NCBI GenBank assembly: GCA_964554665.1 | Contig: CAZKPP010000026.1 | Span: forward strand, 1-23,802 | Reading direction: 5' to 3' | Length of the DNA stretch: 23,802 nucleotides | Source: UBA3263 sp964554665 | GTDB lineage: Bacteria; Bacteroidota; Bacteroidia; Bacteroidales; Muribaculaceae | Part shown: positions 16,294 through 23,802 of the stretch, piece after piece | How the letters are laid out: each line of letters starts with the position of its first letter | Position numbering within the stretch: position 1 is the stretch's first letter | The notes under the pieces: model-generated | Database searches by the model: none | Told to the model about the DNA's origin: nothing | Seen by the model: only the letters and a program-made list of their open reading frames with translations | Made by a program: the position numbers and the translations under genes

Positions 16294-17559
16294 TTATTGG
16301 CGGTAAACGTGGCCGTTGGAGATGTAGATCTGGCCGCGGTGCTGGCGGGAGATTTTGCGGCCCTGGAGGTCGTAGATGCCCTCGGCGCGGGTGGGTACCT
16401 TAACCTCGTTGAGCGACGACGGAGTGTAGTAGAAGTCGCGCGAGGTAAAGAGCAGTTCGTCGCCCTGGCCGCATTCCTTCATGCGGTATCCCAAAATCGT
16501 TTGCGGGCCATTCTCGGTAATCCACATCGACCTCGACGCCCCAACGCCCTCGGCCCATGTTACCATGTCGTCGGAATCAGTCCGGCCTATGAGGTTTTGC
16601 ATGCAGCCGACGCTGATTGACTCGCCGCAACCGAATTCCGTTTCTGTCAGTTCCAATTTGCTGCGGTCGTCGTTGAAACGATAAAATCGGCCAAATCGTC
16701 CTTGGGCAACCACTCCCAAGTCCATAATCGGGTAGTCGATGTTGTCCTTTACGAAAAGACGGTGATTATATTCATAGACGGTGAATTCGGAAGGTTCACG
16801 CCCTTCGATTTGGAATTTGACGGTGGCAAATTGTTTATCGTCAATGTTTTCCACTACAACAATTTCTGCGCGCGCATCAACCGTTGAACTGTCGGGCATG
16901 GTCACTTCGAGGTTCCACCAGCGTCCGACTTCAAGAATGGGCTTGATGTTGTCGGAATAGGTTCGTAGTTTAATGCTGAAATCGTTTTGAGTAAAAATTA
17001 CTTGACCGTTTTCGGAGCAGTCGATAATCTGGTAACCTCGTAACCGGTCATTACCGCCTACAATGTGACTGTTGCCGATAACACATTCGCCCATAAAGCA
17101 TCCGACTCCTTCAACCCACGAGTCGATGGGCTGATTGTCGGCGGTTGAAATTACAAGTTCCCTGAACTTTCGACCATTAACCTCCAATTCATTTTCTGAT
17201 AAAACCTTACATGCTGATTCCTTATCAGAATGTATCGGATCTCCGGGCGTCAGGCTAAAGTCCATCAAATCGCCCCAAAGGCAATCACGAATCAGGCCGT
17301 TATCGTCGCCACAAGGAAAGTAGAAAGCCTCATCGGGGCGTCCGAGGTAGTGAAATTTCATCATCGTTGCGGGTTGATTGTCTATCACCGTATCGGCGCA
17401 GACTTCAACCTTGGCCTTAATGGAAATCGGCCTTAGTCCGTTAACGCGACGTTCGTTTACAGTCCAGCTTTTGCCCGGCGTCAGCAGCGTCTTCTCCGCC
17501 GACATCGGCGCGGCGCATGTTGCCAGGAGCATAACCGCGATAAAATTTTTTATTTTCAT
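16294..17559 (-). CDS. Secreted protein of unknown function with two copies of one domain and a Bacteroidales C-terminal tail
   Basis: I do not recognise this 421-residue protein. It starts with a signal peptide (MKIKNFIAVMLLATCAAPMSA, cleavage near 21). LATC at 12-15 is a poor lipobox, so a lipoprotein is less likely. Two related domains follow, about 30-196 and 212-378. Both carry an (S/T)W(V/A)EGVG motif (147-153 and 334-340), and both end in GY followed by an F T x x D F pattern (175-194 and 357-376). The tail GIYDLQGRKISRQHRG resembles C-terminal tails of many secreted Bacteroidales proteins. GC content is mosaic: 22 of 60 bases at 17161-17220 against 38 of 60 at 16321-16380. It has its own putative promoter and terminator and is not obviously tied to sialic acid or division. 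Confidence 0.85.
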   Translation of the reverse strand: MKIKNFIAVMLLATCAAPMSAEKTLLTPGKSWTVNERRVNGLRPISIKAKVEVCADTVIDNQPATMMKFHYLGRPDEAFYFPCGDDNGLIRDCLWGDLMDFSLTPGDPIHSDKESACKVLSENELEVNGRKFRELVISTADNQPIDSWVEGVGCFMGECVIGNSHIVGGNDRLRGYQIIDCSENGQVIFTQNDFSIKLRTYSDNIKPILEVGRWWNLEVTMPDSSTVDARAEIVVVENIDDKQFATVKFQIEGREPSEFTVYEYNHRLFVKDNIDYPIMDLGVVAQGRFGRFYRFNDDRSKLELTETEFGCGESISVGCMQNLIGRTDSDDMVTWAEGVGASRSMWITENGPQTILGYRMKECGQGDELLFTSRDFYYTPSSLNEVKVPTRAEGIYDLQGRKISRQHRGQIYISNGHVYRQ

Positions 17560-17587
17560 AGCTTATACGGAATAATAGTTAGCGCCG

Positions 17588-17618
17588 TAAAGATATGAAT
17601 AAAATCGCTGAAAACCAA
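17588..17618 (-). promoter_or_regulatory. Putative promoter of the duplicated-domain secreted protein gene
   Basis: On the minus strand, TATCTTTA at 17595-17588 matches seven of eight positions of TAnnTTTG. TTG at 17618-17616 lies 20 bases upstream, the expected -33 spacing. The predicted start leaves a leader of about 20-25 bases before the ATG at 17559. Located in the 120-base gap after the nan operon, it suggests this gene can be transcribed separately from it. Confidence 0.45.
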
Positions 17619-17679
17619 CGGTGTAACAGGATTGTGCTTTTTTTTTACACGTTTGACATATTGGCGGCTCTCCGAGCCT

Positions 17680-20667
17680 CTACAACTTTAGGGTGGAGGC
17701 GGTGCGGATGCGGGGTTTGAGTTCGCCGCCGTAGATGTAGGTGGCGGCGGGGGTGGCGATGATGCTGGCGCCGGCGCGGGCGGCGTCGGGGGTTTCAACC
17801 AACAGGCTCCAGGAGTTTGTCTGCGGGTTGAAAATCAGCACTTTTTGGTTGAAGCGATACCACTCAATGGGGTGGAGCAGATAGTCGGGGGCCTGGTTTT
17901 GCAAGGCGGCGAGGAAGACGTCGCGGTTAACGCCTCCGGCGGCCAGGATGGTGCCGTCGGCGCGGGTTGCGGCCACTCCGCCGCCAAGGGTCAGCACCGG
18001 GTCGGCTGCGGCGGTCCATTTTTTCGTTTGGGGGTCGTAGCAGAGGCCGGAGGTTTCAACCGTGGCGTCCTTGCCGCTGCCGGCAAAGCCGCCCCAAACG
18101 TAGAGCTTGCCGCCGGCGGCTGCCGCTACGGGCTGCACGCGCGGATTGCCGGGCATCTTGCCGGCTTTGGCCCACTTGGCGCCGGGGTTGTCGAGGTCGA
18201 GGCTCCAGAGGGCTGCGGAGGGCTTGCCGTCAACATTGCCGCCAACAACGTAGAGCGTCCGGCCGATAACTGCCGCCGCGGCGTTGTCGACCTTGGCGGG
18301 CATTGCGGGGAGCGGGAGCAGCTCGCGGCCATTGAAAACGGCTACTTCGCCCGTGGGCATTACCCACACCGGGCCTTGGGCGGTCTGGGCGCTCGCGCCG
18401 TAAGCCATGGCTGCGGGTAGCGAGCCGATGCGCTGCCATTCAAGGGTTTCGGGGTTGGCGGCGTAAATACCTTGGTAGAAGACTTTTTGGGCCGTCGGGG
18501 CCAGGGGGTCGTCGGTGGGGAAGTTGCATCCGCCGGCAATTACTATGCGTCCGTCGGGGAGCAGGCCGCTGAAGGCGCCGCTGACACCGAATTCCATGCC
18601 GGGTTCAATGTTCAGGTTGGTAGCTTCGGCCCGGAAAGTCGAGGCGGGGAGCGCCGATGAGTTCACCAGGTTGCCGGTGGCCACAGGCTGCCAGGAATAG
18701 CGTACAAAGCGCGGATTTTCCATATCGTTGTTGGTTAAGATTATCTGATTATCAATAATTTCGGCGGTTGCCGGAGCGTAGAAACCGTCGATTTCGGCAA
18801 TTTCGAAGCCGCGAACTGCCGCGGAGTCGGCGGTGGTGAGGCCGTCGGCGTGGCTGAACGTAAGAATCAGGCGCCCGGGAGCGGCTACGACGCTGCTCGG
18901 CGCGGGGCCTTCGGCTTCGAGGTTGCGGCCATAGCTGTTTTTAAGGGCCAGGCGGGCCAGGCGTTCGCCAAGGGGGCGCTTGTTGCGCGGGTGAACGTCG
19001 CGGGCGTCGCCATGGTCGCTGCTTACGGCCATATAGGTTTGCGGTAGCGTTTGCGCCAGCAGGCGCTGGCTGTTGCGGAAGTCGGGCCACGACGGGCGCT
19101 CGATGCTCGAAAGCTGCACGAAGTAGACCGGCAGCTGCGGCGAGCGGAATTCCTCGCGCCAGCTCGACAGCAACTGCGGAAACAGCTGCTCGTGGAGCTC
19201 AACGTTGTGGGCGTTGCTTTCGCCCTGATACCAGATTACGCCGGCGAGCTGCGGGCGGCCGAGAGGGCGGATGCCCGAGGCAAACAGATAGCCGGGCAGG
19301 TAGGGGTGGAGACCCTCTTCGCCGCCGAGATTGTCGCGCACGCGCCCCTGAACCCACTTTTGCAGGTAGTCGCCCTTGAGCGGGTTGCGCAGAATGCCGG
19401 GAGTGTTGAGTTCGAGGGTGTTAACGTCGATCCAGCTTTCGATTCCCGAGCCGCCGACGGCATTGGAAATCACTCCGACCGGCACTTGCAGCGAGTCGCG
19501 CAGCTGCTTGGCAAAGAAGTAGGCCACGGCCGAAAAGTCGCCGGCATTGTCGGGCGAAATCGCCTCCCAGCGGCTCGGACGGTAGTGTTGCAGACGGTTC
19601 ATCATTGCGCGGATGGAGTCGGACCAGAGCACCTTGTCGGTGCGGGCAATTTCGCGCATGTTGAAGATGCGCAGTTCGGGGTCGGCGCACGCGGCTATGG
19701 CCTCGGGGCCGCCAACGGCGTCGCGGAGCTTGAACTCCATGTTTGACTGCCCGGAGGCGAGCCACACCTCGCCGGCCAGGATGTCGCCCAGGCGAATCGT
19801 GTCGCCGCCGGCAGCAACCTGCATGGTGTAGGCCGGGCCGCTGACCAGCGGGGCGGTTAGCAGCTCCCACTCGCCGCGGTTGTTGGCGCGGGTGCGGTAG
19901 TTGCGGCCGTCGAGCGTCAGAACCACTTCGGTGCCGGCATTGGCGGTGCCGCCGATGCGGAGCGGGCGGTTGCGCTGCACAACCATTCCCGACTGCCAGA
20001 TTTCGGGCAGCTGCAGGCCGCCGTAGTTGCCGGTAATGGCCTTGCGCACGGTTTCGGCCATGATGCCCGCGCCCTCAACGTTGGGGTGCACATTGTCGAA
20101 AATCAGCTCCTGGCGGTCGCGCAGCGGGGCGTCGAAGTCGATCAGCTCCACCTCCGCGGCCCGGGCTATGTTTTCGATGGCCTGCTGAATTTGCAGGCGC
20201 CAGTCGCGGGTGCCGGTTTCGAAGCGGTGGTGTCCCGCGCGCAGGGGCGTCAGGCGCGCAATTATTATGCGCACGTCGGGGTTGACGCTGCGCAGCGAGT
20301 CAATGAGCTCCAGGTAGTTGCTGCAGAACTCATCTTTATAGTTCGGCCAGTTGCGCGGGTCCGTGTCGTTAACGCCGAGGTGCACAACCGCTATGTCGGG
20401 CCGGAACTCCAGCGCGGCCTTCCATTCGGGCAGGCCCATGTAGGGCTTGTGGCCGCGGTTGAGCAGCGTCGCCCCGGAGTTGCCGAAGTTGCCGATTTCG
20501 TAGTCGTCGCCCAATAGCCGCTGAAGCTGAAAGGGGTAGGCATTGACCGTGCGGTCGGGCAGAAGGTAGCCGAAGGTTATGGAATTGCCGATGCAGGCAA
20601 CTTTGGTTTTGGCGCCCAGGCCGAGCCCTACGGCAACGAACAGCAAAAGGGCAACTAACTTTCTCAT
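17680..20667 (-). CDS. nanS: Secreted three-part fusion: SGNH hydrolase, sialate O-acetylesterase (NanS/SASA) and cyclically permuted NanM-type mutarotase
   Basis: This 995-residue protein has a signal peptide (1-19). Module 1 (about 20-215) is a complete SGNH/GDSL hydrolase: IGNSIT with Ser29, FGNSGAT near 61, GVNDT with Asn100, and DNVHPN with Asp191 and His194. Module 2 (about 216-680) is a sialate O-acetylesterase: LASGQSNME with Ser308, VGGSGIESW, WYQGESNAH near 480, and DVHP with His559. Module 3 (about 690-995) is a Kelch beta-propeller. It opens EFGVSGAFSG and IAGGCNFP, and repeats Y(V/I)(V/W/Y)GG blade motifs, as in permuted relatives of the E. coli N-acetylneuraminate mutarotase NanM. 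It would deacetylate sialic acids and speed anomer interconversion in the periplasm before import. It follows nanE by ten bases as last gene of the nan operon. Confidence 0.9.
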   Translation of the reverse strand: MRKLVALLLFVAVGLGLGAKTKVACIGNSITFGYLLPDRTVNAYPFQLQRLLGDDYEIGNFGNSGATLLNRGHKPYMGLPEWKAALEFRPDIAVVHLGVNDTDPRNWPNYKDEFCSNYLELIDSLRSVNPDVRIIIARLTPLRAGHHRFETGTRDWRLQIQQAIENIARAAEVELIDFDAPLRDRQELIFDNVHPNVEGAGIMAETVRKAITGNYGGLQLPEIWQSGMVVQRNRPLRIGGTANAGTEVVLTLDGRNYRTRANNRGEWELLTAPLVSGPAYTMQVAAGGDTIRLGDILAGEVWLASGQSNMEFKLRDAVGGPEAIAACADPELRIFNMREIARTDKVLWSDSIRAMMNRLQHYRPSRWEAISPDNAGDFSAVAYFFAKQLRDSLQVPVGVISNAVGGSGIESWIDVNTLELNTPGILRNPLKGDYLQKWVQGRVRDNLGGEEGLHPYLPGYLFASGIRPLGRPQLAGVIWYQGESNAHNVELHEQLFPQLLSSWREEFRSPQLPVYFVQLSSIERPSWPDFRNSQRLLAQTLPQTYMAVSSDHGDARDVHPRNKRPLGERLARLALKNSYGRNLEAEGPAPSSVVAAPGRLILTFSHADGLTTADSAAVRGFEIAEIDGFYAPATAEIIDNQIILTNNDMENPRFVRYSWQPVATGNLVNSSALPASTFRAEATNLNIEPGMEFGVSGAFSGLLPDGRIVIAGGCNFPTDDPLAPTAQKVFYQGIYAANPETLEWQRIGSLPAAMAYGASAQTAQGPVWVMPTGEVAVFNGRELLPLPAMPAKVDNAAAAVIGRTLYVVGGNVDGKPSAALWSLDLDNPGAKWAKAGKMPGNPRVQPVAAAAGGKLYVWGGFAGSGKDATVETSGLCYDPQTKKWTAAADPVLTLGGGVAATRADGTILAAGGVNRDVFLAALQNQAPDYLLHPIEWYRFNQKVLIFNPQTNSWSLLVETPDAARAGASIIATPAATYIYGGELKPRIRTASTLKL

Positions 20668-20677
20668 GGTCGGGAGT

Positions 20678-21862
20678 TTACTTTTTAAGGATTTCTCCGA
20701 TAATCATCGGCGATTTAATCAACATGCGCGGAATATGGAACGGCCCCTTGAAGATGTTGCCTTTGGCGGGCTGGGCAACCGTGCCGTCGCGGTGGAGATA
20801 GCCGAACCATTCGCCGAACTCGGGGTCGGGCAGGTGGGCATACATCCAGTCGGAGGCCTTTTTGTGCATTTCCAGATATTTGTCGTCGCCCGAGGCCTCG
20901 TAGGCATAGAGCGTGGCAATGACCGCCTCGGTCTGCGGCCACCAGAACTTCATGTCTTGCGAATAGTCCTGGTTGGGGAAGCCTTTGCAGTCGCGGAAGT
21001 TGATAATGCCGCCGAACTCCTCGTCCCAGCCCCAGTCCCAGCTCCAGTCGAGAATCTGCAGGGCCATTTTGGTCAGTTCGGGCTCCCAGTTGCGATATTT
21101 GGCTTCTTCGAGCAGGAACCATGCGGTTTCGATGCAGTGGCCCGGATTGATGGTGCGGCCGTTGAGGGTGTCGATGAGCTTGCCGTCGGGGGTCACCATT
21201 TCCAGCAGGGCTTTGTATTCGGGGTGGACAAACAGCGTGCGAATCATTTCCAGCGACTTGTCGATCTGCTCGTTGAGCGCGGGGTCGGCAATCGCCTCGC
21301 GGATGCGGGCGGCGGTGTTGATGAGAATCATCGTTACCGAGTGGCCTACGGCTTGCTGCGTGGGCAGATATTTGGGTTCGAGCATGCCGGGGGTGGCGAT
21401 GAAGCGCTGAATATCCTTGAACAGGCGCAGGGCCTTTTCGGCGTAGGTTTTATCGCCCGATGCCAGCGAGTATTCGCTCATGGCTATGGCCGCGAAACAT
21501 TCCGAAAAAACGTAGCGGCGCTTGCGCAGCGGTTGGCCGTCGGCCGTCACTTCGAAATACATGCGCCCGTCGGCCGGGTCAAAGCAGTGGGCCTCGATGA
21601 AGTCGATGCAGCTCTTGGCGAACTCCAGATATTCGGGGCGCGGGTCGAGATTGTTGTAGGCAAACGAGTAGATGAAGCCGCAGCGGCCCTGAAACCACAC
21701 CGACTTGGTGGAGTCCATGAGGCGGCCCTCGCGGTCAACGCAGGTGTAAACGCCGCCGTTAACGCGGTCCCAACCGTGTTCGAGCCAGAAGGGCAGAATA
21801 TTTTCCAGAGCGTCGGTGCGATAGCGGTCGCTCCAACCTTTCAGATATTCGCTGTGGTTCAT
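20678..21862 (-). CDS. nanE: N-acylglucosamine 2-epimerase (ManNAc to GlcNAc)
   Basis: This AGE-family (alpha/alpha)6-barrel enzyme converts the N-acetylmannosamine released by the lyase to N-acetylglucosamine. In Bacteroides this replaces the E. coli NanK/NanE-phosphate route. Using the ATG at 21862 (ATGA overlap with nanA) it is 394 residues. Key features are WFQGRCGFIYSFAY near 56, YVFSECFAAIAMSEY near 117, NPGHCIETAWFLLE with His242, WWPQTEA near 307, and GPFHIPRML with His376. The two histidines correspond to the catalytic pair in renin-binding-protein-type epimerases. An ATG at 21874 would add four residues. A cellobiose epimerase is an alternative family member, but the nan context argues against it. 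Confidence 0.93.
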   Translation of the reverse strand: MNHSEYLKGWSDRYRTDALENILPFWLEHGWDRVNGGVYTCVDREGRLMDSTKSVWFQGRCGFIYSFAYNNLDPRPEYLEFAKSCIDFIEAHCFDPADGRMYFEVTADGQPLRKRRYVFSECFAAIAMSEYSLASGDKTYAEKALRLFKDIQRFIATPGMLEPKYLPTQQAVGHSVTMILINTAARIREAIADPALNEQIDKSLEMIRTLFVHPEYKALLEMVTPDGKLIDTLNGRTINPGHCIETAWFLLEEAKYRNWEPELTKMALQILDWSWDWGWDEEFGGIINFRDCKGFPNQDYSQDMKFWWPQTEAVIATLYAYEASGDDKYLEMHKKASDWMYAHLPDPEFGEWFGYLHRDGTVAQPAKGNIFKGPFHIPRMLIKSPMIIGEILKK

Positions 21863-22782
21863 AGCTTGTTGCATTTTTCAAAGAAACCGATTTCTTCGAG
21901 TTCGCGGCGCATGGCGGCTTCCTCGTCGTCGGTGATGTTGCGGAAGGGTATGCGGTTGGGGCCGAGGTCGAGGCCTATGAGCTTCATGATGCGCTTGCCG
22001 GCCACGATGTTACCGCGATAGCGGCAAATAACGTTGATAACCTCCTGGGCAAAGTTCTGGTGCTCGCGGGCGGCGTCGATGTCGCCGCGGTTCCAGGCGT
22101 CGATAATGGCAACGAGTTCGCGGCCGTTGTAGTTGGTGGTGCCGCCGATGCCGCCGCGTGCGCCGCCCATGGCCAGCGCCGGCAGAATGGTTTCGTCCTG
22201 GCCGTGGAGCATGTCGAACTTGCCGTCGGCATAGAGGCGACACTGATTGTATTCGTAAATGCTTTCGTAGGTGTATTTTATGCCGGCGAAGTTGGGCACG
22301 CGGCCATCTACGGCCTTGAGCAGGTCGAGCATCGGCAGGTATGCGCCGTTAAATGCCGGAATATGGTAGAAATAGAAGGGGAGCTCGGGGGCGCCGCTTG
22401 CGATTTCCTCAATGTATTTAACCAGCTCTTCAACGCGGCCGATTTTCGGGAACGGGGGAGCCATGGCGCCGATGCCCCAGGCACCGATTTCGGCGGCGTG
22501 GCGGGCCAGTTCGTGGGCGTCGCGAGCGCAGCAGCTGCCAACGTGGACAATCACCTTGAAGTCTTCGGGAGCGGCCTTGACCCAGGCTTCGGCAATGGCT
22601 TTGCGCTCGTCGGTCGTGAGCATATATCCTTCGCCCGACGAACCGTTGACAAACGCGCCTTTGAGGCCGTTTTTCTTGAGCATCTGCGCGTAGGCGGGAA
22701 TGGGAGCGAGGTTAATGTTGCCTTCGGCATCGAACGGGGTGAAGGGGGCGTCGATGAGCCCTACGATTTTTTCGAATTTCAT
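21859..22782 (-). CDS. nanA: N-acetylneuraminate lyase
   Basis: NanA is a class I aldolase that cleaves N-acetylneuraminate to ManNAc and pyruvate in the cytoplasm. The 307-residue protein has the DHDPS-family TIM-barrel signatures: FVNGSSGEGYMLT (44-56) as pyruvate carboxylate-binding loop, FYFYHIPAFNG (136-146) with the proton-relay Tyr139, and FAGIKYTYES (165-174) with Schiff-base Lys169. GGARGGIGGTTNYNG is the late glycine-rich segment. The YHIPAF and KYTY context fits the lyase subfamily rather than dihydrodipicolinate synthase, as do the neighbours. It starts 22 bases after the transporter gene and overlaps nanE. Confidence 0.95.
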   Translation of the reverse strand: MKFEKIVGLIDAPFTPFDAEGNINLAPIPAYAQMLKKNGLKGAFVNGSSGEGYMLTTDERKAIAEAWVKAAPEDFKVIVHVGSCCARDAHELARHAAEIGAWGIGAMAPPFPKIGRVEELVKYIEEIASGAPELPFYFYHIPAFNGAYLPMLDLLKAVDGRVPNFAGIKYTYESIYEYNQCRLYADGKFDMLHGQDETILPALAMGGARGGIGGTTNYNGRELVAIIDAWNRGDIDAAREHQNFAQEVINVICRYRGNIVAGKRIMKLIGLDLGPNRIPFRNITDDEEAAMRRELEEIGFFEKCNKL

Positions 22783-22804
22783 AGCGTTATGTTTTTGGAG
22801 TTTT

Positions 22805-23802
22805 TTAAATATCTTCTTGAATGGCCTCCTGGGTCAGCAGGGCGTCGTCGGCATCGTCGTGGGTGGGACGGAGCACCGTCAGCTGCAGGCAGAGCGCCAG
22901 CAGCAGTATGCCGCCCATGATTGCGAAACATACGCCCAGGCCCACCGACTCGGTCAGCGCGCCGAGCAGCTGGGTGGTTATGGCGCCCATGATTACGCCG
23001 ACCGAGTTCATGAATCCGTAGGCCAGGGCGCGGCGGCGCGAGCTCACGAACTGGCAGAGAATCGGCATGTTGTTGGCGTCGAACATGCCGTAGCCCACGC
23101 CGAAGAAGAGGCCGGCCATAATCGACAGCCACGCGTTCGTTGCCAGACCTAAGAATATCAGGGCCGGAATCATCATCAGCAGGCCTATGGCGCTGGTGTA
23201 GATGCGGCCGCGGATGTTGCGCTGCACCCAGTGGTCAGAAATCGGTCCGCCGATAATCACGCCGATGAAGCTCGACAGGGCTATGGTCAGCGTGGCCATC
23301 GGGCCGGCCCATTCCATCGAAATGCCCAGATTGTCGCAGAAAAGGGTAGGCAGCCAGTTCTTGGTGGCCCAGCCCGGAATGGAGTTGGTCGCGAAAACCA
23401 GCAATATCACCCAGAAGGCCGCCGTTGAGAACACTGCGGCCAGCGAGCGCGCAACGCTCTCTTTGTTGACTCTCACAGCTCCGGCAGCTGCTGCCGCGGG
23501 GCGCGAGTGGGTTTCTTTTTCGTGGAGGAAGAATATGAGAATCACTGCGTAGGCCAGCCCGATAACGCCGAACCAATGGAACGTTGCCTGCCACGACCAG
23601 GTTGTGGCAACCAGCGAGCCGAAGCCGCCCAGGGCCTGACCGCAGTAGAGGCCCGTCATGTGGAGGCCGACGGCCAGCGAGCGGCTCGCGCCGGTAAAGT
23701 AGTCGGCAATCAGCGACAGGGCCGAGGGGATATACAGCGCCTCGCTGATGCCCATGATGCCGCGAAGCCACATGAGCTGGTTGAGGCTCGTTGCATAGCC
23801 CA
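22805..23802 (-). CDS. nanT: MFS transporter, probable sialic acid importer (N-terminus outside the window)
   Basis: The last 331 residues of a Major Facilitator Superfamily permease are visible, with roughly nine membrane segments. The first visible part is GYATSLNQLMWLRGIMG, followed by ALSLIADYFTGASRSLAVGL, a typical MFS segment around helices 4-5. The second half contains GPISDHWVQRNIRGR, the repeat of the inter-helix 2-3 motif, and ANNMPILCQFVSSRRRALAYG. The missing start is probably about 70-100 residues. Bacteroides-type nan operons carry an MFS NanT next to lyase and epimerase genes. The substrate is inferred from that context; sequence alone would also allow a hexuronate-type (ACS family) carrier. 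The C-terminus is acidic and cytoplasmic. Confidence 0.85.
   Translation of the reverse strand, partial: GYATSLNQLMWLRGIMGISEALYIPSALSLIADYFTGASRSLAVGLHMTGLYCGQALGGFGSLVATTWSWQATFHWFGVIGLAYAVILIFFLHEKETHSRPAAAAAGAVRVNKESVARSLAAVFSTAAFWVILLVFATNSIPGWATKNWLPTLFCDNLGISMEWAGPMATLTIALSSFIGVIIGGPISDHWVQRNIRGRIYTSAIGLLMMIPALIFLGLATNAWLSIMAGLFFGVGYGMFDANNMPILCQFVSSRRRALAYGFMNSVGVIMGAITTQLLGALTESVGLGVCFAIMGGILLLALCLQLTVLRPTHDDADDALLTQEAIQEDI

Noticed and set aside
17666..17678. Small GGCTC/GAGCC hairpin just after the nan operon stop as a terminator
   Set aside because: The stem is only five base pairs and on the minus strand it is not followed by a T-run (a run of nine A follows later), so I do not call it a terminator.
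20579..22021. 480-codon plus-strand frame opposite nanE and its flanks
   Set aside because: Antisense to nanE over its whole length and overlapping neighbouring genes at both ends; the product is low-complexity with no recognisable motif.

Overview
The window looks like a chromosomal segment of a member of the Bacteroidales, probably gut-associated. The evidence is a Bacteroidetes-type division/cell-wall (dcw) gene order, Bacteroidetes promoters with a TAnnTTTG -7 box, almost no Shine-Dalgarno sequences, a Bacteroides-style sialic acid pathway (lyase plus N-acylglucosamine 2-epimerase plus MFS transporter), and a Bacteroidales-type C-terminal tail (YDLQGR) on a secreted protein. GC is high, about 60-65% in sampled stretches. 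The family cannot be fixed from sequence alone; Muribaculaceae-like is a guess. Every supported gene lies on the minus strand, so transcription runs from high to low coordinates. There are no RNA genes, insertion sequences or CRISPR arrays that I can see, and no gene-free stretch longer than about 120 bases.

Layout in transcription order. (1) 23802-17680 is a sialic acid utilisation operon: an MFS transporter cut by the window edge (NanT-like), N-acetylneuraminate lyase (nanA), an N-acylglucosamine 2-epimerase (nanE/AGE type), and a 995-residue secreted protein. That protein fuses an SGNH/GDSL hydrolase, a sialate O-acetylesterase (NanS/SASA) and a cyclically permuted NanM-type Kelch mutarotase. 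Together these would strip O-acetyl groups from sialic acids, equilibrate the anomers, import the sugar, and convert it to pyruvate plus ManNAc and then GlcNAc. (2) 17559-16294 is an unrecognised secreted protein with two copies of one domain and a Bacteroidales C-terminal tail. Its middle is much AT-richer than its neighbours. (3) A perfect 16-bp hairpin and a consensus promoter lie at 16280-16187. (4) 16181-1367 is the dcw cluster: rsmH, ftsL-like, ftsI, murE, mraY, murD, ftsW, murG, murC, ftsQ, ftsA, ftsZ. Most junctions are ATGA or TAATG overlaps or gaps of 3-18 bases. It makes the lipid II precursor steps from UDP-MurNAc-Ala-Glu onward, except murF, plus the septal synthase and the FtsA/FtsZ ring. 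No mraZ lies at its head and no ddl or murF lies within it. (5) 1267-1 is a second small operon with its own promoter: a stand-alone SIS-domain arabinose-5-phosphate isomerase (Kdo synthesis), ribH (lumazine synthase) and the N-terminal part of a WbqC-like protein.

The most interesting items are the triple esterase/mutarotase fusion, the missing mraZ together with a promoter so close to the rsmH start codon that the dcw mRNA may be leaderless, and the mosaic-composition duplicated-domain secreted protein inserted between the nan operon and the dcw cluster.
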